IMG/VR virus record: IMGVR_UViG_3300030687_000033
Coordinates: 1-42,964 of that record
From: a virus
Length of the DNA stretch: 42,964 nt
Direction: 5' to 3' (one strand)
In this document: piece after piece, positions 29,290-37,319 of the stretch
Position numbering within the stretch: the first letter of the stretch is position 1
Layout of the letters: each line of letters begins with the position of its first letter
Made by a program: the position numbers and the translations under genes
Notes under the pieces: generated by a model
Seen by the model: the letters and a program-made list of their open reading frames with translations, nothing else
What the model was told of the DNA's origin: nothing
Database searches by the model: none

Positions 29290-29640
29290 TTACGTGCGCG
29301 AAACGATGGTGTTGGCAATCTCCGCACCGACAGCCGACGGCGTGGTCGTACCAGCAGCTGCCGTCAGCCGAGCCGATAACGTGGTGAAGATCGCGGAGAC
29401 CAGTTGAGCTGCTGCGGGAACAGCTGCATTCTCAATCGTCGGGAGCGTGGCCACCAGATTCGCCACGAACGCCGTACCCTTGATCGTTGCCGAAGCCGGG
29501 TTGACCCACTCCTGCGGGTTGGTTTGGATATCCGACAGAGTAGCTGTGATCAGTGACAACACCGGGGGGAAGGCTTCCGATGCTGCCAGCTCTGCCAATT
29601 GTGCGAAGATGTTCGTCGGGGTTGCGGTTACTGTGCTCAT
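29290..29640 (-). CDS. Hypothetical Ala/Thr-rich protein, 116 aa
   Basis: ATG 29640 chosen: AAGGAG lies nine bases upstream, and a longer frame to 29919 would overlap the membrane-protein gene. Begins MSTVTATPTNIFAQLAELAA; rich in Ala, Thr and Val, helical, uncharged; possibly a virion or lysis-associated protein. Confidence 0.6.
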   Translation of the reverse strand: MSTVTATPTNIFAQLAELAASEAFPPVLSLITATLSDIQTNPQEWVNPASATIKGTAFVANLVATLPTIENAAVPAAAQLVSAIFTTLSARLTAAAGTTTPSAVGAEIANTIVSRT

Positions 29641-29692
29641 GGGTGTAGCTCCTTGGTTTACTACTGATTGCAATTCCGCGGCATTGCGGAGG

Positions 29693-29938
29693 TTATTGAA
29701 AAGGTTGAGCCGAACCTGGCCCACCCCCATTTGCTGCTGCTGCACCAGTTGTGGCAAGATTAGCCCCCTGAGTAACGGCTTGATTATGCCAGCAGTAGAG
29801 ACCAAAGGCTCCGAGGGCTGCTTTGATACAGCCGATGAGTTCTTCAGCTCCTTTGACTTGTTGCCAAACCAGAGCAGTCCAAAGCGCGACGAGAGCTGCT
29901 GCCGCAATCCACTGAACATAGATAATACCCTTATTCAT
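29693..29938 (-). CDS. Small membrane protein of lysis cassette, 81 aa
   Basis: Two hydrophobic segments (IIYVQWIAAAALVALWTALV and CIKAALGAFGLYCW) with a short basic loop, then a Gly/Ala-rich polar tail. It overlaps the endolysin gene stop and lies within the lysis cassette, so it is a second holin or antiholin candidate. It has no lipobox and does not look like a spanin. Confidence 0.58.
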   Translation of the reverse strand: MNKGIIYVQWIAAAALVALWTALVWQQVKGAEELIGCIKAALGAFGLYCWHNQAVTQGANLATTGAAAANGGGPGSAQPFQ

Positions 29939-30404
29939 GAAGTGCTCCTTGGTCGAGGTTACCTGCGATTCTGTTCATCCTACCATCAGCGTAGGTGGGC
30001 TGCTTTAAGGAGGCTAGATAGCGGAGACGCTTGGAGTTAAACCGAGCGACTACCTCCCAGGGATCGATGAAGCCTATTACATCAGCCAGATCCTGCCCGA
30101 GTTGCTTGCCCCCGACGATTTCCTGTAGCCATTGGATCGGATGGCCCCCGTTGTAGGAGGTATCGAGGATCTGAAAGGCAATCGGAGCCACGTACAACTC
30201 GCAACCGAATGGGACCCAATATTCCTGCTCCGCTATGGATTCGGCTGTGGCCTCGGGCAACTCTTGCATAGCCCCGCGATAGCCCCATTTGTAGGCCACG
30301 CGGGCAGTGACACCCCAGCGAGTTGCCCCACCATTGTCCACTACAAATCCCCCCTCATTGAGGAGCAGGAGCTTCCAACACGTCTGGAACTTAGCCGTAG
30401 TCAC
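29931..30404 (-). CDS. Endolysin, GH108-type N-acetylmuramidase, 157 aa
   Basis: LLLLNEGGFVVDNGGATRWG shows the catalytic Glu (E17) and the Gly-rich pattern of GH108 muramidases. The C-terminal half (AFQILDTSYNGGHPIQWLQE) is a peptidoglycan-binding type 3 pattern. It would cut the glycan backbone after the holin opens the membrane. It has no signal peptide, so holin-dependent release is expected. Overlaps the holin stop by four bases. Confidence 0.85.
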   Translation of the reverse strand: MTTAKFQTCWKLLLLNEGGFVVDNGGATRWGVTARVAYKWGYRGAMQELPEATAESIAEQEYWVPFGCELYVAPIAFQILDTSYNGGHPIQWLQEIVGGKQLGQDLADVIGFIDPWEVVARFNSKRLRYLASLKQPTYADGRMNRIAGNLDQGALHE

Positions 30405-30649
30405 AATGGCTCCCTATGCCGTTTCGTCCGCTCTCGGTGCTGCTTTTCCTCCTGCCGCTTCAGCTCTGAATAAAACACCTTATCCCTCAGCAGCACCACC
30501 ACCTGCAGTATCGTATAAACCAGCGTAACTGCAATCAGCCAATCCGCTATCCCATACCCCAGAAAATGCATCCCCACCATCGACACTGGCGGCGCGGCTT
30601 TCACTGCACTCACAACAACATCTTTAGTGGTGTCATCCATGATAGACAT
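30401..30649 (-). CDS. Holin, 82 aa
   Basis: A short N-terminal segment with a Met-Ser-Ile-Met double start, two hydrophobic segments (PPVSMVGMHFLGYGIADW and LIAVTLVYTILQVVVLL) and a strongly basic, charged tail (KRQEEKQHRERTKRHREPL). This is a typical class II holin layout. The two Met codons (30649 and 30640) could allow a dual start as in lambda S. It lies directly upstream of and overlaps the endolysin. Confidence 0.75.
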   Translation of the reverse strand: MSIMDDTTKDVVVSAVKAAPPVSMVGMHFLGYGIADWLIAVTLVYTILQVVVLLRDKVFYSELKRQEEKQHRERTKRHREPL

Positions 30650-30669
30650 CCGGTAAGTCCCCGAAGTGC

Positions 30670-30712
30670 GTAATTAACCGTGATTACTTTTTGTTAATGT
30701 ATGTCGAAAACC
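30670..30712. repeat. 43-bp palindromic element E10 (degenerate right arm)
   Basis: Left arm gtaattaaccgtgatta, centre ctttttgt, right arm taatgtatgtcgaaaacc. It lies between the stop of the 30720 gene and the holin start. Confidence 0.75.
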
Positions 30713-30719
30713 CAACTAA

Positions 30720-31121
30720 TCAGTTTGCCCCAAACACCAACACGCTAACAAAATCCGGGTCAAATGAAGTATTTGCTGTATTGGTAGTTCCAATTGTAAG
30801 CTCTGCAGCCGACTCTGCTGTGCGAAACACAAATCCAGGCAAATCCATTGAAAAACCATAGGCATTCAATGCCCCAGTCAGAGGAGTATTGTACGTAATA
30901 ACATACACCCCCACAGATGTTCTAACCACAGTGGAGATATTCACGGATTGCTGAATTGTCACCACCCCACCAGACACGGCAAACCGGACGAAGGCAGCCG
31001 CGGACTGCACAGCTAGCTTCGCCACCCCCGCTGGCGTATACACAGCATTGTTCACTGGATTCAGCCAGCTGGATGTAATAGGATTATTTTGGTTATAATC
31101 CTGGAAAAAAGTGCTAGTCAT
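30720..31121 (-). CDS. Tail-fibre-associated protein, 133 aa
   Basis: Start MTSTFFQDYNQNNPITSSW (ATG 31121, AGGAG upstream). The segment FQDYNQNNPITSSWLN.VN..VY is a known opening of podophage tail-fibre and head-fibre proteins, used to attach to the virion. The rest is a beta-rich trimer-like domain. It follows the tailspike in the operon, so it may be a spike partner. Confidence 0.6.
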   Translation of the reverse strand: MTSTFFQDYNQNNPITSSWLNPVNNAVYTPAGVAKLAVQSAAAFVRFAVSGGVVTIQQSVNISTVVRTSVGVYVITYNTPLTGALNAYGFSMDLPGFVFRTAESAAELTIGTTNTANTSFDPDFVSVLVFGAN

Positions 31122-31130
31122 AACCAACTC

Positions 31131-32888
31131 CTAGAGAATTCCATTAGCTGTACACTGCCCAATCGCGGACCCACCGCTGTTTGTGCTAATACCTACAGCA
31201 GTAAAACCAGTCCCTGAGATCGATTGAGGAAAAACAGCAACTCCACCACTTGCCGTACTGTTATTGGAACAAGTCACATTCGGAACAGTTGTGAAAGCCC
31301 TAGGAAAGGTCACAGAAATACTCCCAGAAAACAGACTTCCGTAAGCTGTACTAGTGGTAATTGTCCCTGTGGTGAAAGTTTCCGTGTCGCCGTAATAAGT
31401 GACTGTTGGGGATGAAGAAACTACATAATGGTTAGCATTGGTTGGGATACTAAGAAAATTCTGCGCCGCAATTTTCCCTGCCCCACTGGAATTAATCTGC
31501 ATGCCCACATTACCAGATTGCCCATTTCCTATAATACTATTCGACCCAAAAGTAAATCCCTGCACCCCAGTAAACGCTACCCCAGTCCCAGTAGCTCCAT
31601 TGAATTGCATGTAATTACCAGAAACAGTAATATAGCTTAATAGTCCACTAGTGTCTGTGCTGAGATCAGTTCCACTTGCACCATTATTGACACCAAGCTC
31701 ATTTCCGGTTATGACAATCCCACCAAAAGCACCAGTACTAGCTACTCCAAGGTAAATATTAAACTGATCTTGATTCTCAATCGAATTTCCAGTCAGTAAA
31801 AGTGGCCCAGAAGTGATAGCCCCTGTGTAAGCTAAAACGAAGCCAGAATGCCCTCCAAGGATCTTATCCCCTGTGATCCGCAATCCTCCCCCACTCAATT
31901 GATAAATACCAATTAATCTTCCAGTGGTCTCGGCTGTAGCTAAGTGACTGTTGGCGATAACAAAATCGCCTGCACCAGTATTTTGGGGGAACTCGTAGTA
32001 AATACCAACGTCAAAATAATTAACAATAGTCGCTTCTGCAATTGATCCATACTCACAATTTGTAAGTTGAATTCCTCGATAGAAGCCATACTGCCAAATA
32101 TTATTAACATGCAAATTTTGCAGATTGCCTGCCGAGGGGGCAAAATGTAACCCAGCCCCACCAGAACGCGTATTCTGAGCAACCTCTGCAAAATTCTGAA
32201 ACGTAGGAATAGGAGCGGCATTTCCCGATCCCCCTCCCGTATATGTAATTGCATCCGTACTACCAGTATCGGTAGTATTTAAGATCGTAAAATACCCATC
32301 CCCAATGATCCCACCGGAGGAGAATGAGATAGTCGTGAAGTTATACTGCCCCTGCGGGTAGTAGATCAATCGACCAGTAGCATGTGCTGCTTGCATAGCA
32401 GCCGTATTATTAGTCGACCCGTCCGCTTTAGCCCCCCACTCACGCACGTCAGCCGGCCCTGGACCGAAGCTGGCATTCCAGCAATTCCCATTCGAACCTT
32501 TGACTTGGGAACCATTATCCCCAGCCCCCGCGTTCAATGTACACGGCAGAGCAGTTGCCACATAAAGCAGGGGTGGAGCATCCCCAGCGGCTACAAACCC
32601 CATACGCCAAACAGTCGGAGCAAATACCGTAGAGGTAGCTGCTAACACAGTATTATTTGCGACAGCTGGGGAAGCCGTCGCCACAGCTCCAGAGACAAAA
32701 GCAGTAGTTGCTAATTTAGTTGAACTGTCTCCAGCAGTCGGCGTCGGAGCTGTTGGTGAGAGAGTAAAATTCCCCTGCCCCGTGAATTGCGACGTCCCAT
32801 TAACAACTAAATTGTTAACTGGAAAAGTCTGCGAACTGGCTGCAACAACCCACAGCAGCCCCGCAATTAATGTGATTAGTTTTTTCAT
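31131..32888 (-). CDS. Tailspike with pectate-lyase-like beta-helix, 585 aa
   Basis: ATG 32888 overlaps the upstream gene (ATGA) and has CTGGAG. The first 20 residues (MKKLITLIAGLLWVVAASSQ) read as a Sec signal peptide, unusual for a virion protein. A TKLATTAFVSGAVATAS linker follows, then GPGPADVREWGAKADGST, the start of a right-handed beta-helix with repeated Asn/Gly/Ser strands (NSHLATAETTG, ITGDKI, LTGNSIENQ, ITGNEL). The C-terminus is a small beta domain. It likely binds and may cut host surface polysaccharide; no catalytic pair can be fixed. Confidence 0.8.
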   Translation of the reverse strand: MKKLITLIAGLLWVVAASSQTFPVNNLVVNGTSQFTGQGNFTLSPTAPTPTAGDSSTKLATTAFVSGAVATASPAVANNTVLAATSTVFAPTVWRMGFVAAGDAPPLLYVATALPCTLNAGAGDNGSQVKGSNGNCWNASFGPGPADVREWGAKADGSTNNTAAMQAAHATGRLIYYPQGQYNFTTISFSSGGIIGDGYFTILNTTDTGSTDAITYTGGGSGNAAPIPTFQNFAEVAQNTRSGGAGLHFAPSAGNLQNLHVNNIWQYGFYRGIQLTNCEYGSIAEATIVNYFDVGIYYEFPQNTGAGDFVIANSHLATAETTGRLIGIYQLSGGGLRITGDKILGGHSGFVLAYTGAITSGPLLLTGNSIENQDQFNIYLGVASTGAFGGIVITGNELGVNNGASGTDLSTDTSGLLSYITVSGNYMQFNGATGTGVAFTGVQGFTFGSNSIIGNGQSGNVGMQINSSGAGKIAAQNFLSIPTNANHYVVSSSPTVTYYGDTETFTTGTITTSTAYGSLFSGSISVTFPRAFTTVPNVTCSNNSTASGGVAVFPQSISGTGFTAVGISTNSGGSAIGQCTANGIL

Positions 32889-33157
32889 ACTGAAACTCCA
32901 GCTGCATCGATCCAAATTGCAGGGATTATCTGCAGAGCCCAGATCATAATCCCCAAAGTGGTATCTAAAAAGGGCTGCCCAACAAATACCGGAACAGGTC
33001 GAGAGGTGGTCGGGCCAGACTGGGGAACCCCAGCCAGAACAAAAGAAGCAATAACAGACAGTGGAATATCTGCCGTCTGCCCTGTGACCACGCCAGTACA
33101 AGTATCAGTCCCTTGCACTACTCTCCCATTTAATGGGTATGATCCTTGCTCTGCCAT
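32885..33157 (-). CDS. Tail-fibre accessory protein with GQxxLDTTL module, 90 aa
   Basis: The C-terminal module VFVGQPFLDTTLGIMIWALQ...PAIWIDAAGVSV matches the one in the 79-residue protein at 34864-35103 (GQ..LDTTL...IW....P..W.DA.G..V). The N-terminus is beta-rich. It lies between two fibre genes, so it probably is an adaptor or base element of the fibre. Overlaps the tailspike start. Confidence 0.6.
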   Translation of the reverse strand: MAEQGSYPLNGRVVQGTDTCTGVVTGQTADIPLSVIASFVLAGVPQSGPTTSRPVPVFVGQPFLDTTLGIMIWALQIIPAIWIDAAGVSV

Positions 33158-33169
33158 TGCAAACTCCTT

Positions 33170-34303
33170 TTAGGGAATCCGCAGAGCGGAAACCTGGCAT
33201 GTCATAGCAGCAGTGCTGACTGTGAAATTAGCAGCTCCTACCAGAAAATATGACGTAGAACTACTCGGATTTACTATCTGAGTGGGGACAGTAAAGATTT
33301 CAGTACTTCCTGCAGCGGCTGTCCCCGACCAAGATGAATATAAGGGGACCGCAGGAACTGCTCCAGTGGTTGTACTAATACCAGCAGAAGCCCCTGACAT
33401 GACAGTCGATCCTGCGGGATTGAAAGAGATGCTTCCATAGAGCATCCATTTTCCAGCAGTCAGAGGCATTGTGGCACAATTTGCTATAGAGCCACTTGTA
33501 AGAGAGATAGAAGTTCCACTAGCTGTTACGGTCTCCCCCCAACTTCCAGCAGGAGAGGCAACTCCGGTAGCTTCACCAACCACAGTAGGGGTAGTTATTT
33601 TAGGGGAAGCCGACACGAAAGCAGTAGTAGCTAATTGAGTGGTGTTCGTACCCGTAGCTGCTGTAGGAGCCGCTGGTGTTCCGGTAAACGTGGGGGAGGC
33701 TAGTAGGGCATAAGGAGCGAGAAGGGTTGCGGCCCCTGCCCCACTGATACTTCCAGTTACCGCTAAATTAGCTGCAGTAGTAGTCCCTGTGAAAGTGGGG
33801 GAGGAGATTGGAGAGTAGGTAGAAGCGGCAGTCGCACTGGTTAGATAGGAGGCTGCGGTGATACCGCCAAGAGTGGAGGCATTAATTGCTGTATTGCAGG
33901 CTAATCCCGTGCCAGATAACCATTGCAGAGCGCTGGAAGCCGTGCCGCATGATGGAGCAGAAATAGCAGTGGGAGTTGCCGAACTTCCTGTTGCATTCGC
34001 GACTATCGTATTGGGAGATTCTGTTGCCAAATCCGATAGTGAGAGGGAGCCTGCAGGAAAAATCACAGAACTGGTAGCAGCTAGTTGCGTGAAAGCGCCC
34101 GTGGAGCCGCTAATGGGGGTGCCCATCAAGGAAGTTGCGCTGATCGGGCCCGTGAAAGTAGCCCCAGTCAGTGGAGCATAAAGGCCGAAAGCTGAATTCA
34201 GTTCAGCTGCGGTTAAGATCTGCCCAGGTATGAATGGAGCGAATTGTGCACTGGCGAGAGTGGACCAGAGCAGGCCAGCAAGTAAAAGTAGTTTGCGTGT
34301 CAT
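33170..34303 (-). CDS. Tail fibre protein with signal peptide, 377 aa
   Basis: Begins MTRKLLLLAGLLWSTLASAQ, a Sec-type signal peptide with cleavage site ASA-QF, then FAPFIPGQILTAAELNSAF, the common attachment segment of phage fibres. Repeats of SPTFTGTPAAPTA and TTQLATTAFVS follow; the C-terminal 120 residues are a distinct beta domain (likely receptor-binding). Low charge, rich in Thr, Ala, Ser and Gly. The stop of the upstream gene overlaps its ATG. Confidence 0.75.
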   Translation of the reverse strand: MTRKLLLLAGLLWSTLASAQFAPFIPGQILTAAELNSAFGLYAPLTGATFTGPISATSLMGTPISGSTGAFTQLAATSSVIFPAGSLSLSDLATESPNTIVANATGSSATPTAISAPSCGTASSALQWLSGTGLACNTAINASTLGGITAASYLTSATAASTYSPISSPTFTGTTTAANLAVTGSISGAGAATLLAPYALLASPTFTGTPAAPTAATGTNTTQLATTAFVSASPKITTPTVVGEATGVASPAGSWGETVTASGTSISLTSGSIANCATMPLTAGKWMLYGSISFNPAGSTVMSGASAGISTTTGAVPAVPLYSSWSGTAAAGSTEIFTVPTQIVNPSSSTSYFLVGAANFTVSTAAMTCQVSALRIP

Positions 34304-34818
34304 CCTAGGGTGCTCACATTGAGAATGAAGTTGGTATCGAGTTCGTAGACTGGGCCCCCAGGGCGGGGTGGGTTGACGGATGAGGGAGTGCCCGGAGGGT
34401 AGATTGGGTAGCCGTTAGTGTCGAGAATCGGGCAACCGTAGGTATCCTGTATCGCCCAGCCACGATATAGAATGATGCTAGAGTAAAAAGCGGTGTTCAC
34501 ATAGGAGGGGATGCAGCAACCAGGAATGGCGAATCCTGGGATGGCGTTCTTACCCTGCAGTACGCAATATTCGACGTAGGGGAATTCCGTGTTGTCACAG
34601 CGTGGGGGGTGGTAGGGCCGGGACCAAGGCACACTCTGATCATCCTTCACGCCACGGAGAAAGTCCTGTGGGTTGCGGACCTCTTTGTGATGCCGACAGA
34701 CATACAACCCATTCCATGTGAGCATTGCCATCGAAGACTTATTCTTCTTCCCACAAAGGTCGCAAGTGAAATTCCACTGACCACTTTTATAGAAATCCGC
34801 GATTCCTGGACCTGGCAT
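34300..34818 (-). CDS. Conserved phage protein with zinc-finger-like start, 172 aa
   Basis: Begins MPGPGIADFYKSGQWNFTCD, then CDLCGKK...CRHH, a C2HC/C2H2-like metal site. A middle motif NPQDFLRGVKDDQSVPWSRP is shared, in my recollection, with proteins of other podophages in the tail region. The C-terminal half is Pro/Gly/Tyr-rich. It is probably structural or an assembly factor. The element E11 upstream gives GGTGAG as the only ribosome-like site. Confidence 0.6.
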   Translation of the reverse strand: MPGPGIADFYKSGQWNFTCDLCGKKNKSSMAMLTWNGLYVCRHHKEVRNPQDFLRGVKDDQSVPWSRPYHPPRCDNTEFPYVEYCVLQGKNAIPGFAIPGCCIPSYVNTAFYSSIILYRGWAIQDTYGCPILDTNGYPIYPPGTPSSVNPPRPGGPVYELDTNFILNVSTLG

Positions 34819-34822
34819 ACTA

Positions 34823-34865
34823 GTTTCTCACCGGGATTAACAAATAGTAAAGTTCGTAAATAACT
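34823..34865. repeat. 43-bp palindromic element E11 (right arm diverged)
   Basis: Left arm gtttctcaccgggatta, centre acaaatag, right arm taaagttcgtaaataact. It supplies the TAG stop of the gene at 34864 and lies five bases before the next leftward start at 34818. The right core no longer pairs with the left. Confidence 0.85.
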
Positions 34866-35103
34866 ACACTACAGTGCCCGTTGCATCTCTCCACACCGGA
34901 GGATTCACAGCAGTGCACCAAATCGGCTTATTCAGAGTCGTGTCCAGCATGTGCTGACCTATGACGGCATTACTCGGCCGCAGAGCTGTCACAGAGTTGC
35001 CACTGAAATTCCATGCTACTGTTGCCTGAATCTGCTGCAGCCATTTCGCATCTGCACCTGCGGGCGGAACTGGGGGGAGGACTAGGTTATTCTGGCCTGA
35101 CAT
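34864..35103 (-). CDS. Tail-fibre accessory protein, 79 aa
   Basis: Starts MSGQNNLVLPPVPPAGADAK, then AVIGQHMLDTTLNKPIWCTA and PVWRDATGTVV, the same end module as in the 90-residue protein at 32885. It is coupled by TAATG to the ATP-grasp gene. Likely a small virion or fibre adaptor; no membrane segment. Confidence 0.55.
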   Translation of the reverse strand: MSGQNNLVLPPVPPAGADAKWLQQIQATVAWNFSGNSVTALRPSNAVIGQHMLDTTLNKPIWCTAVNPPVWRDATGTVV

Positions 35104-36428
35104 TAGAACCTCCAGCTGGTACAGTAGCCATACTTCTGCAGGATGGGCAGTTGCTCTTCAAGTCGATCCCCGATATCGGTTCTATACATCGGTGAATTCG
35201 GAATCTCCAACTCCCCGAGATGCCCGTACGCGTCCTTTTTCGCGGCCTGTACGGTCCTACCGCAACCCGTGACGGTCGCAATAGCATTCCCCGCCGTCAC
35301 CATCATAGGGACCGTCGCTCCCTTATCATCAATCCCCTCTCCAAGCTTCATATTGAAGGGATGGAAGAAATAACGGTTCTCTTTAGTGATGCCCCAGACA
35401 GGGAAGCCGGAGAGCTGCTCCTCTTTAAGATGGTGGTAAGGAAAATCCGGCATCGACAGGAACACACCTACAGCAATCTCATCAGACGGCTGGAAGGTAT
35501 CCCAGCCATCGGCCGCGTCCTTCATCCAGCTGACCACATCGTGATGCAAGACCTGCTGAATTAGGAACAGTGGCCAGCCATGTCGGGAGGTGAATTCGAG
35601 CGGATTTAGCAAGCCCTTACGCGGACCTTCTGTTCCGAGCATCACGGCCACGTCGATATACCCAGTGTAGCCGGATCGGATCAATTCCGCTTCTACAGGT
35701 AAGAGTAATTCACGAGCCAGCTTCGACTCGCCGATAGGAACGTATTTGATAACCGTTCCTTGCTCTCCTGTGTTCGGCCCCTTCTCATCATTCATGAGCT
35801 TTTTGTGCTCGAAATTCTCCAGCACATGGCCCAGGAACCCATTCCGCCCCATCCAGCCACCTACAGCCACTTCAATCCCAGGGCAGAATTCCTGAAAGAT
35901 AAACGGGCATGGCTTTTTAATCGTCCGCTTCCAATGCTGGAGCATGAAGATCATGTCTTTTGCTGACTTGCTGACGTAGGACAGAGCTTTATCCACATCG
36001 GAGCAGGGCTTGCAGACATAACGGACATCCAAATTGGCTTTCTGATGGGAGATCGCATCGTCCCAATTAGAGAATTTAATGCAGGGCAAGCACTCGATTC
36101 CGGCTTGCTCCAGCACTTCCTGTCCCCTCAACCGGTCCATTTCCCAGGAAGTACCTTCAACATTCGCCGAGAATATAGGAAACCCGCGTTGTCGGTAGCC
36201 TTCCAGCCGCTTCATATAGCGGCAGTTGTCGCTTACTAGAATGAGGTCTGCCCATGACATTGACCCTTCCCAGGTCGGGACCTTTCTGACTAGCCCGTCG
36301 CCAATGGAAACCCGTTCGAAGGTCTTTTCGTCGGGAGCTACCCACATCCGCACGTCGTGACCCTGAGCCTCGCAGCGCATGGCGAAGTCCAGAAAGAATG
36401 CGGAGCTATCAATTAGGAGGATCTTCAT
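35103..36428 (-). CDS. PurD-like ATP-grasp ligase-type protein, 441 aa
   Basis: MKILLIDSSAFFLDFAMRCE is a Rossmann-like N-domain; SANVEGTSWEMDRLRGQEVL leads to the ATP-grasp region; FIFQEFCPGIEVAVGGWM and NDEKGPNTGEQGTV match the ATP-grasp and DKGPNTGGMG-type motif of phosphoribosylamine-glycine ligase (PurD). LNPLEFTSRHGWP corresponds to the conserved FNVRFGDPE region. PurD joins glycine to phosphoribosylamine, but a phage tail-arm gene may act on another amine or peptide. ATG 36428 chosen; a GTG at 36479 is the alternative. A consensus promoter lies 350 bp upstream. Confidence 0.78.
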   Translation of the reverse strand: MKILLIDSSAFFLDFAMRCEAQGHDVRMWVAPDEKTFERVSIGDGLVRKVPTWEGSMSWADLILVSDNCRYMKRLEGYRQRGFPIFSANVEGTSWEMDRLRGQEVLEQAGIECLPCIKFSNWDDAISHQKANLDVRYVCKPCSDVDKALSYVSKSAKDMIFMLQHWKRTIKKPCPFIFQEFCPGIEVAVGGWMGRNGFLGHVLENFEHKKLMNDEKGPNTGEQGTVIKYVPIGESKLARELLLPVEAELIRSGYTGYIDVAVMLGTEGPRKGLLNPLEFTSRHGWPLFLIQQVLHHDVVSWMKDAADGWDTFQPSDEIAVGVFLSMPDFPYHHLKEEQLSGFPVWGITKENRYFFHPFNMKLGEGIDDKGATVPMMVTAGNAIATVTGCGRTVQAAKKDAYGHLGELEIPNSPMYRTDIGDRLEEQLPILQKYGYCTSWRF

Positions 36429-36609
36429 TACTAGTAAGTCCCGGCCGGAGGCCGTGCCCCCTACAATGTGGTGCGCCACTTCCCTTAAGAGTACCAGTTA
36501 CTCTTACGTGCGCGCGTGATGGGAGCTACTATAGCAGCAAGTAGCTCGGTTCTTCTTACTTATAAGGAGAGTGGAGTTGCGACGGGAGGGGCACGGCGTA
36601 CCGCCGGGA

Positions 36610-36652
36610 GTTTTCGACCGCTATTACTAATTAGTAATCCCGGCGAGAAACT
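36610..36652. repeat. 43-bp palindromic element E12
   Basis: Left arm gttttcgaccgctatta, centre ctaattag, right arm taatcccggcgagaaact. It lies in the leader between the minus-strand promoter and the ATP-grasp gene. Confidence 0.9.
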
Positions 36653-36778
36653 CGAAAACTAGACTGAATGGGGGAGGGGGGAGACTACTAGAAAAATGCC
36701 GGTCGGTTTGCTGGGTTACAAAAACCGGAAATTGCCCCTAGCTACAGACGGAAGCACCCCCGTCGAATCCACGATTCT

Positions 36779-36807
36779 ATTATATCGATTTCAAGCAAAC
36801 CTGTCAA
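36779..36807 (-). promoter_or_regulatory. Perfect consensus sigma70 promoter
   Basis: Read on the minus strand: TTGACA (36807-36802), 17-bp spacer, TATAAT (36784-36779). It fully matches the consensus, which is rare even in phages. It points to the ATP-grasp, fibre and lysis genes. Confidence 0.85.
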
Positions 36808-36829
36808 TAGGTGTTTCTACCTAGTAGAG

Positions 36830-37072
36830 TCAGTTACCAGATCTCTTTTGTTTAGCCACAATCTTGTTCGCTTTCTTTGCAACCTTATCACCTAAAATCT
36901 CCCTAATTTTCATAATCTGCTTAACGGAGAGGAAGAGAGATTCGCCCTGCTGGTTACGGAGGTTTCTCATGTCAGCTACAAAAGCTGCTACCCAAGGATC
37001 CACATCTTCCGGGAGGTTGATTAAATCCACCAACTCCGCTGGGGTCTTTCTTCTAAGTTGATTGGCAATCAT
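36830..37072 (-). CDS. Hypothetical basic protein, 80 aa
   Basis: Starts MIANQLRRKTPAELVDLINL, with GAGG five bases upstream. Helical, with WVAAFVADMRNLRNQQGE in the middle and a strongly basic C-terminus (KVAKKANKIVAKQKRSGN), suggesting nucleic-acid binding. It has its own extended -10 promoter. Function unknown. Confidence 0.65.
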   Translation of the reverse strand: MIANQLRRKTPAELVDLINLPEDVDPWVAAFVADMRNLRNQQGESLFLSVKQIMKIREILGDKVAKKANKIVAKQKRSGN

Positions 37073-37314
37073 AGGATCCTCGACTTAATGGAATACTGAG
37101 GATTATATCATGGAGAATTTGCCTGATCGTATCGATTGGGGATCAAAATGGGCTCGCGGAATCCTACCGTCACTCCCCCGGAGCCTATGCCCCGCTCGAT
37201 AGGTACTCCCCCGATTCACGAGCCGTTGTAGCCGTTGCACTACTTCACGTAAAATCTCTTCTTTCCCAATCAGTTACTAATCGACCGGGATTACAAAATA
37301 GTAATAGCGGTTAA
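37073..37314. other. Non-coding gap with extended -10 promoter
   Basis: Holds a minus-strand extended -10 at 37102-37110 and palindrome E13 at its right end. No convincing gene seen. Confidence 0.5.
37102..37110 (-). promoter_or_regulatory. Extended -10 promoter
   Basis: Minus strand TGATATAAT (TG at 37110-37109, TATAAT at 37107-37102), an extended -10 without a clear -35 box, 30 bases before the 80-residue gene. Confidence 0.55.
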
Positions 37315-37319
37315 TTACT
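37277..37319. repeat. 43-bp palindromic element E13
   Basis: Left arm ctaatcgaccgggatta, centre caaaatag, right arm taatagcggttaattact. It supplies the stop codon of the gene at 37315. Confidence 0.9.

Larger units (their letters stand above)
36429..36829. other. Non-coding leader with palindrome and hairpin
   Basis: Between the 80-residue gene and the ATP-grasp gene. It holds the consensus promoter, palindrome E12 and a 7-bp hairpin AAGAGTA-ccagt-TACTCTT (36487-36505) close to the ATP-grasp start. If the promoter is used, the ATP-grasp mRNA has a leader of about 340 nt. No gene seen. Confidence 0.6.

Noticed and set aside
29641-29919. N-terminal extension of the 116-residue gene
   Set aside because: It would overlap the 81-residue membrane-protein gene in another frame; a good AAGGAG site supports ATG 29640.
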